From Chloroflexia bacterium (GTDB lineage: Bacteria; Chloroflexota; Chloroflexia; QHBQ01; JADMIH01), in NCBI GenBank assembly GCA_025927935.1, contig JAICKM010000250.1:1-8894 (forward strand): DNA of 8,894 nucleotides, given 5' to 3'. The translations under genes were made by a program, and so were the position numbers. The first letter of the stretch is position 1. Each line of letters opens with the position of its first letter. The notes beneath the pieces are model-generated. The model had not been told where the DNA came from. It made no database searches and saw nothing but the letters and a program-made list of their open reading frames with translations. Positions 5,837 through 8,894 of this stretch are shown here, piece after piece.

Positions 5837-7681
5837 ATGCGTGGCGCCTTTTGCCCCCACTGCGGCCACCCGGCCCGGTCAGGCGCCCGGTTCTGCGCTG
5901 GGTGCGGTTCGCTGCTGGCGGCGGGATCGGCCGTGTTGCCGGTCGGCACGCGCCTGCAAGCCGGGCGCTATATGATCGCGCGGCTCATGGGCCGGGGCGG
6001 CAACGGGGCGGTGTACCAAGCCGAGGATACCCGCTTGCGCCGGGCCTGTGTGGTCAAGGAACTGCAACCCGACTTCCTGAGCACGGCGGAACAGCGCCGC
6101 GCCGAGGCCGACTTCCACCGCGAGGCGCTGATCCTGGCTCGGCTCAGCACCGAACATCCCGGCCTGCCGCAAACCTACGACTTTTTCAACGAGCAGGGCC
6201 GCCACTACCTGGTCATGCAGTATGTAGCCGGGTTGGACCTGGAGAGCCGCCTGCGCACCGGCGGGCCGCTCGCCGAAGCCGAGGCCGTGGGCCACGGCGC
6301 GGCCATTGCCGAGGTGCTGGCCTTCCTGCACGCCCAGCAACCGGAGCCGGTCATCCACCGCGACGTGAAGCCCGCGAACATCATCGTAGACGCCCAGGGG
6401 CGGGTCAAGCTGGTTGATTTCGGGCTGGCGAAGGCGCTGCTCTCCACGACGAGCGCCCTGCGCGCCGGGGCTGTGGGCCAGACCAGCGCGGCGGGCACGG
6501 CGGGCTATACGCCCGTGGAGCAGTGGGCGCTAGCCGCCGAGGCACGCTCCGATGTCTACGCCCTCGGCGCGACCCTGCACCACCTGCTCACCGGGCGCGA
6601 TCCGCGCACAGTCTTCGAGGGGCAGGGTGAGTTGAACCTGGAACTGATCCGCCGCCTCACCGTGTTCCCGCCGTTGCGCGCGTTACGCGGCGATGTAACG
6701 CCCGCCCTCGACAGCCTGCTCACGGCGATGCTTGCGCCCGAACCCGCCGCCCGCCCGCTCGCCGCCGAAGTGAGCGCGACCTTGAGCGGGCTGCTGAAGC
6801 CGGGCCGCAGCCGCGTCACCTCGCGTCCGGCGCGCCGCCCGGCGGCGGCCCAACCCGATCCCGCCGTGCTGTCTGTGCCCCTGCTGGATCGCGCCCGGCT
6901 GGAGGCGGCAGTGGCCGGCTGGCTGCGCACCCATGTCGAAGGCTTCCCGGCCAGGGAACCCATAGTGCTGGAGTCCGCCCGCGCCGATCTCGTGCCGCTG
7001 GCCCTGGGCGCGTACCATGCCAGCGCCCGCTACGAGGCCCCTGATGGGCGGATCATCCACTCGCTGGACGAGCAAGGGGTGGCCGTGCTCGACGGCGTCA
7101 CCGCCCGGCCGCTCGATCCGCCGCTGGCGAACTTCCTCGCGGGCATGCGCGGCGCCCTGGCCTCGTTCACCGCACCCGCGCCCGATGTGCAGATCGTGAC
7201 GTTCCGCCTGGACGCGCGCCAGTTACGCGAAATGCTGATCAGCACACTGATCCTGCACTACACCCGCCCGGTGAGTTACCGGGGCACCAACGGGCGCACC
7301 TATACGCGCGAATGCAAACCGGCACGTAAAGGCATTACCTTTGACGGCGGCGCGCCGATCCTGTTCCATCACCCCTGCTGGGCGTTGCGTTTCACGGTGC
7401 GCGGCCACAGCTACGACATGCAGGCATACCAGGCCGCCCCGGATAGCGCCGGGCCGCCGCTCTGGGTGGTGGGCGGGGATCTGGTCGGGCGGGCCTTTTG
7501 CCCCGGCTGCGGCCGGTTGCTGCCCGTTTCGCAGATGACCGCCTGCGCGGCCTGCGGCAAACGCATCTGTAGCCGTTGTGTGATCCAGAAGGCACGGCTG
7601 GGCATCTTCCGCAAGCCGTTTTGCAGCCCCGCCTGTGTTGAAGCTTTCAGCGCCAGCGGCTCCGTCCTCGGCTGGATGTAG
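5837..7681 (+). CDS. Hanks-type serine/threonine protein kinase with N- and C-terminal zinc clusters
   Basis: This is a 614-residue, apparently soluble kinase. The ATG is preceded by GGAGAGGAG 7 bases upstream. Residues 6-23 form a zinc ribbon (C6, C9, C20, C23: CPHCG...CAGCG). The catalytic domain spans about 45-325, with glycine loop GRGGNGAVY at 52-60, ATP-anchoring Lys74 (VVKEL), likely helix-C Glu96, catalytic loop HRDVKPAN at 174-181 (Asp176, Asn181), DFG at 194-196, PVE in place of APE at 226-228 and SDVYALG at 238-244. All key catalytic residues are present, so it should be active. Residues ~350-550 are a region I cannot assign. Residues 555-600 carry eight cysteines (CPGC, CAAC, CSRC and CSPAC), probably a second zinc-binding unit. 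No transmembrane segment or PASTA repeat is seen, unlike receptor-type PknB kinases. The substrate is unknown. Confidence 0.93.
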   Translation: MRGAFCPHCGHPARSGARFCAGCGSLLAAGSAVLPVGTRLQAGRYMIARLMGRGGNGAVYQAEDTRLRRACVVKELQPDFLSTAEQRRAEADFHREALILARLSTEHPGLPQTYDFFNEQGRHYLVMQYVAGLDLESRLRTGGPLAEAEAVGHGAAIAEVLAFLHAQQPEPVIHRDVKPANIIVDAQGRVKLVDFGLAKALLSTTSALRAGAVGQTSAAGTAGYTPVEQWALAAEARSDVYALGATLHHLLTGRDPRTVFEGQGELNLELIRRLTVFPPLRALRGDVTPALDSLLTAMLAPEPAARPLAAEVSATLSGLLKPGRSRVTSRPARRPAAAQPDPAVLSVPLLDRARLEAAVAGWLRTHVEGFPAREPIVLESARADLVPLALGAYHASARYEAPDGRIIHSLDEQGVAVLDGVTARPLDPPLANFLAGMRGALASFTAPAPDVQIVTFRLDARQLREMLISTLILHYTRPVSYRGTNGRTYTRECKPARKGITFDGGAPILFHHPCWALRFTVRGHSYDMQAYQAAPDSAGPPLWVVGGDLVGRAFCPGCGRLLPVSQMTACAACGKRICSRCVIQKARLGIFRKPFCSPACVEAFSASGSVLGWM

Positions 7682-7774
7682 GCGGCAGCCAGCATGATCG
7701 CGGTGTAGGGGTGGGTTTCCAACCCGCCCGCGCCACGGTGGGTTCATGCGTCCATTGTGTGGAGGGTAATCTCT
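7682..7774 (+). other. Kinase-methyltransferase gap with hairpin (7709-7729)
   Basis: The ~93-base gap contains GGGTGGGTT (7709-7717) and AACCCGCCC (7721-7729), a 9-bp stem with one G-U pair and a 3-base loop. No U-tract follows, so readthrough into the methyltransferase is possible. No convincing promoter is visible in the gap, which favours co-transcription with the kinase. From memory, the TAGGGGYGGGTTT...AACCCGCCC form resembles a palindrome often dispersed between genes in Chloroflexota. Confidence 0.45.
7761..7766 (+). promoter_or_regulatory. Ribosome binding site selecting a TTG start
   Basis: GGAGGG lies 8 bases upstream of the TTG at 7775. The alternative in-frame GTG at 7757 overlaps this region and has no purine-rich sequence in front of it, so the TTG is preferred as the methyltransferase start. 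Confidence 0.7.
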
Positions 7775-8638
7775 TTGACTCAGCAAGACGTGCGCCTGAG
7801 CGAGTGGCGCTGGCAAGAGCAGTACAGCACTGACGAGCGGCTGCGAGCGCGCATCGAGACGCATGAGCGCTACTCGGAACTTCGCGAACCCTGGCCTGCC
7901 TGGGTGGCGAACCAACTGCCGCACCCGCTCCCCGGCCCGCTGCTCGACGCCGGGGCGGGGAACGGCGCGATCTTCCTGGCCGTGGCGCCCCGCATCCCTG
8001 CCGGATCGCGGGCGGTGGCCTTCGATCTCTCGCCTGGCATGCTGGCCGCCTGCCGCACGCGGGCGCAAGCCGCCGGGATCGCGCATGCCGCGTTCGCCAA
8101 CGGCAACATTGAAGCGCTGCCGTTCGCCGGCAACACCTTCGGCCTCGCCATGGCGAACCACATGCTCTACCATGTGCCCGATATTCCCCGCGCAGTGGCC
8201 GGGCTGCGCCGCGTCCTGCGCCCGGGCGGCATCTTCCTCGCCACGACCGGCAGCCGCGACGACTACGCCGAGATGCTGGCGTTGCATGGGGACGGCGTGC
8301 GCGCGACCGGCTTGCCCCTGGACCCACGGCAAGACGACGGGGTGATAACGCGCTTTAGCCTGGAGAACGGCGCCAACTACATCGCGCCGTACTTTCCCGA
8401 TGTGGAGTTGCGCAAGCGCGAGGATGCGTTGCTCCTGCCGACCGTCGAGGCGTTCATGCGATTCTATCTCTCCGCCTGGATTTACAGCGGCGCGAGCGGT
8501 CCCGACGATCCTCGCGTGCCGCCCGGCGGCTGGAACGCCCTGGCCGAATGGGTAGCGGCGCGCGCCGGCGCCCTCATCGCCCGCGCAGGCGTCTTCCGCA
8601 TGCGCAAAACGGCGGGCGCTTTCATCGCGCGAAAATAA
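7775..8638 (+). CDS. Class I SAM-dependent methyltransferase (Methyltransf_11-like)
   Basis: This protein of 287 residues uses a TTG start with a GGAGGG site 8 bases upstream. The Rossmann-like core begins near residue 55 with motif I LLDAGAGNG (56-64), which binds S-adenosylmethionine. It continues with AFDLSPGML (Asp84 expected to contact the ribose), NGNIEALPFAGNTFGLAMANHMLYHVPD (about 109-136, motifs II-III) and LRRVLRPGGIFLATT (about 144-157). This is the arrangement of UbiE/Methyltransf_11-type enzymes acting on small molecules or lipids. The C-terminal ~90 residues (SRFSLENG-like stretch, then LPTVEAFMRFYLSAWIYSG) resemble a substrate-cap region, but I cannot name the substrate. The gene follows the kinase on the same strand after 93 bases and may be co-transcribed. 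A functional link to the kinase is not demonstrated. Confidence 0.88.
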   Translation: MTQQDVRLSEWRWQEQYSTDERLRARIETHERYSELREPWPAWVANQLPHPLPGPLLDAGAGNGAIFLAVAPRIPAGSRAVAFDLSPGMLAACRTRAQAAGIAHAAFANGNIEALPFAGNTFGLAMANHMLYHVPDIPRAVAGLRRVLRPGGIFLATTGSRDDYAEMLALHGDGVRATGLPLDPRQDDGVITRFSLENGANYIAPYFPDVELRKREDALLLPTVEAFMRFYLSAWIYSGASGPDDPRVPPGGWNALAEWVAARAGALIARAGVFRMRKTAGAFIARK

Positions 8639-8666
8639 ATCCGGCCGGCTACCACTCCCGGCTTCA

Positions 8667-8744
8667 TTGTCATGCTGAGCGGAGTGAAGCATCTCGTCTT
8701 GCGCCCAAACGAGACGAGACTCTCCGCTACGCTTAGAATGACAA
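8667..8744. repeat. Imperfect 33-bp inverted-repeat element, dispersed palindrome candidate
   Basis: The left arm 8667-8699 (begins TTGTCATGCTGAGCGGAG) and the right arm 8712-8744 (ends CGCTTAGAATGACAA) are complementary at 26 of 33 positions around a 12-base centre. The TGTCATnCTGAGCG...GAATGACA form resembles, from memory, a non-coding palindrome found many times between genes in Chloroflexota and other phyla. It has no coding capacity and could fold into a long hairpin, possibly ending the methyltransferase transcript. TTCAT occurs near both ends (8663-8667 and 8746-8750), a possible but misaligned target duplication. Confidence 0.75.
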
Positions 8745-8780
8745 GTTCATGGGGATGCGAAAAGAGGCGCCGGACCAAAC

Positions 8781-8894
8781 CAGCGCCCCTGCCGGGGGGC
8801 AGGGAGGGCCTTGGGGCCCCCCCCCCACCCAGCCCCCCCCCAGCGCCGGGGTGGGGGGGGCCCGCCCCCCCCCCCCCCGGAAAGAAAAAATTAC
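8781..8894. other. Homopolymer-rich, probably low-quality contig end
   Basis: The final ~110 bases consist mostly of runs of C and G, including C-runs of 8-14 or more bases, and end with GGAAAGAAAAAATTAC. Nothing else in the window looks like this, and no gene or promoter can be read in it. It most likely reflects sequencing or assembly error at a contig edge rather than real chromosome. Confidence 0.7.

Noticed and set aside
7223..8692. 489-codon minus-strand open frame opposite the kinase end and methyltransferase
   Set aside because: It is antisense to the conserved SAM-binding motifs and kinase C-terminus, with composition typical of a shadow frame.

Overview
The window looks like chromosomal DNA from a GC-rich Chloroflexota bacterium (Chloroflexia/Anaerolineae-like). 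This is an inference from three things. A surface protein carries a very long Thr-Pro linker of the TPTNTPT type and ends in SLH domains. A Hanks-type kinase carries zinc clusters. The intergenic palindromes resemble repeats commonly seen in that phylum. No rRNA, tRNA, CRISPR array, transposase or phage gene is visible. The last ~110 bases are homopolymer-rich and look like a poor-quality contig end.

Layout. On the minus strand, from about 2615 down to 1, lies the front of a branched-chain amino acid (or related amide/urea) ABC importer operon: a substrate-binding lipoprotein (livJ/K type, 1168-2514), the permease livH (120-1070), and the first 35 codons of the second permease livM (1-107, running off the left edge). 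A near-consensus promoter (TTGACA, 17 bp, TATACT) sits in front. Two stem-loops separate the binding-protein gene from livH, which fits the usual need for more binding protein than permease. The ATPase genes livG/livF would be expected beyond the left edge.

The divergent intergenic region (2515-2938) holds the liv promoter and an extended -10 promoter for the rightward gene. That gene (2939-5626) encodes an 895-residue secreted surface protein: signal peptide, six-bladed Kelch-type propeller, a ~350-residue Thr/Pro stalk and three SLH domains. Two tandem hairpins follow it.

A further extended -10 promoter (5751-5759) precedes a 614-residue Ser/Thr protein kinase (5837-7681). The kinase has a four-Cys zinc ribbon at its N-terminus, an unassigned middle region and an eight-Cys cluster at its C-terminus, with no membrane segment. 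A class I SAM-dependent methyltransferase (7775-8638, TTG start) follows on the same strand after a short hairpin-containing gap. Downstream lies a ~78-bp imperfect palindrome resembling a dispersed intergenic element, then the degraded end.

The genes do not form one obvious pathway: nutrient uptake, a surface adhesin-like protein, a soluble signalling kinase and a small-molecule methyltransferase. The points most worth a second look are the recurrent TGCTATA(A/C)T promoter core, the stem-loops that punctuate transcription units, the Thr-Pro stalk array, and the kinase bounded by two zinc clusters. I do not see a clear multi-gene novel system.
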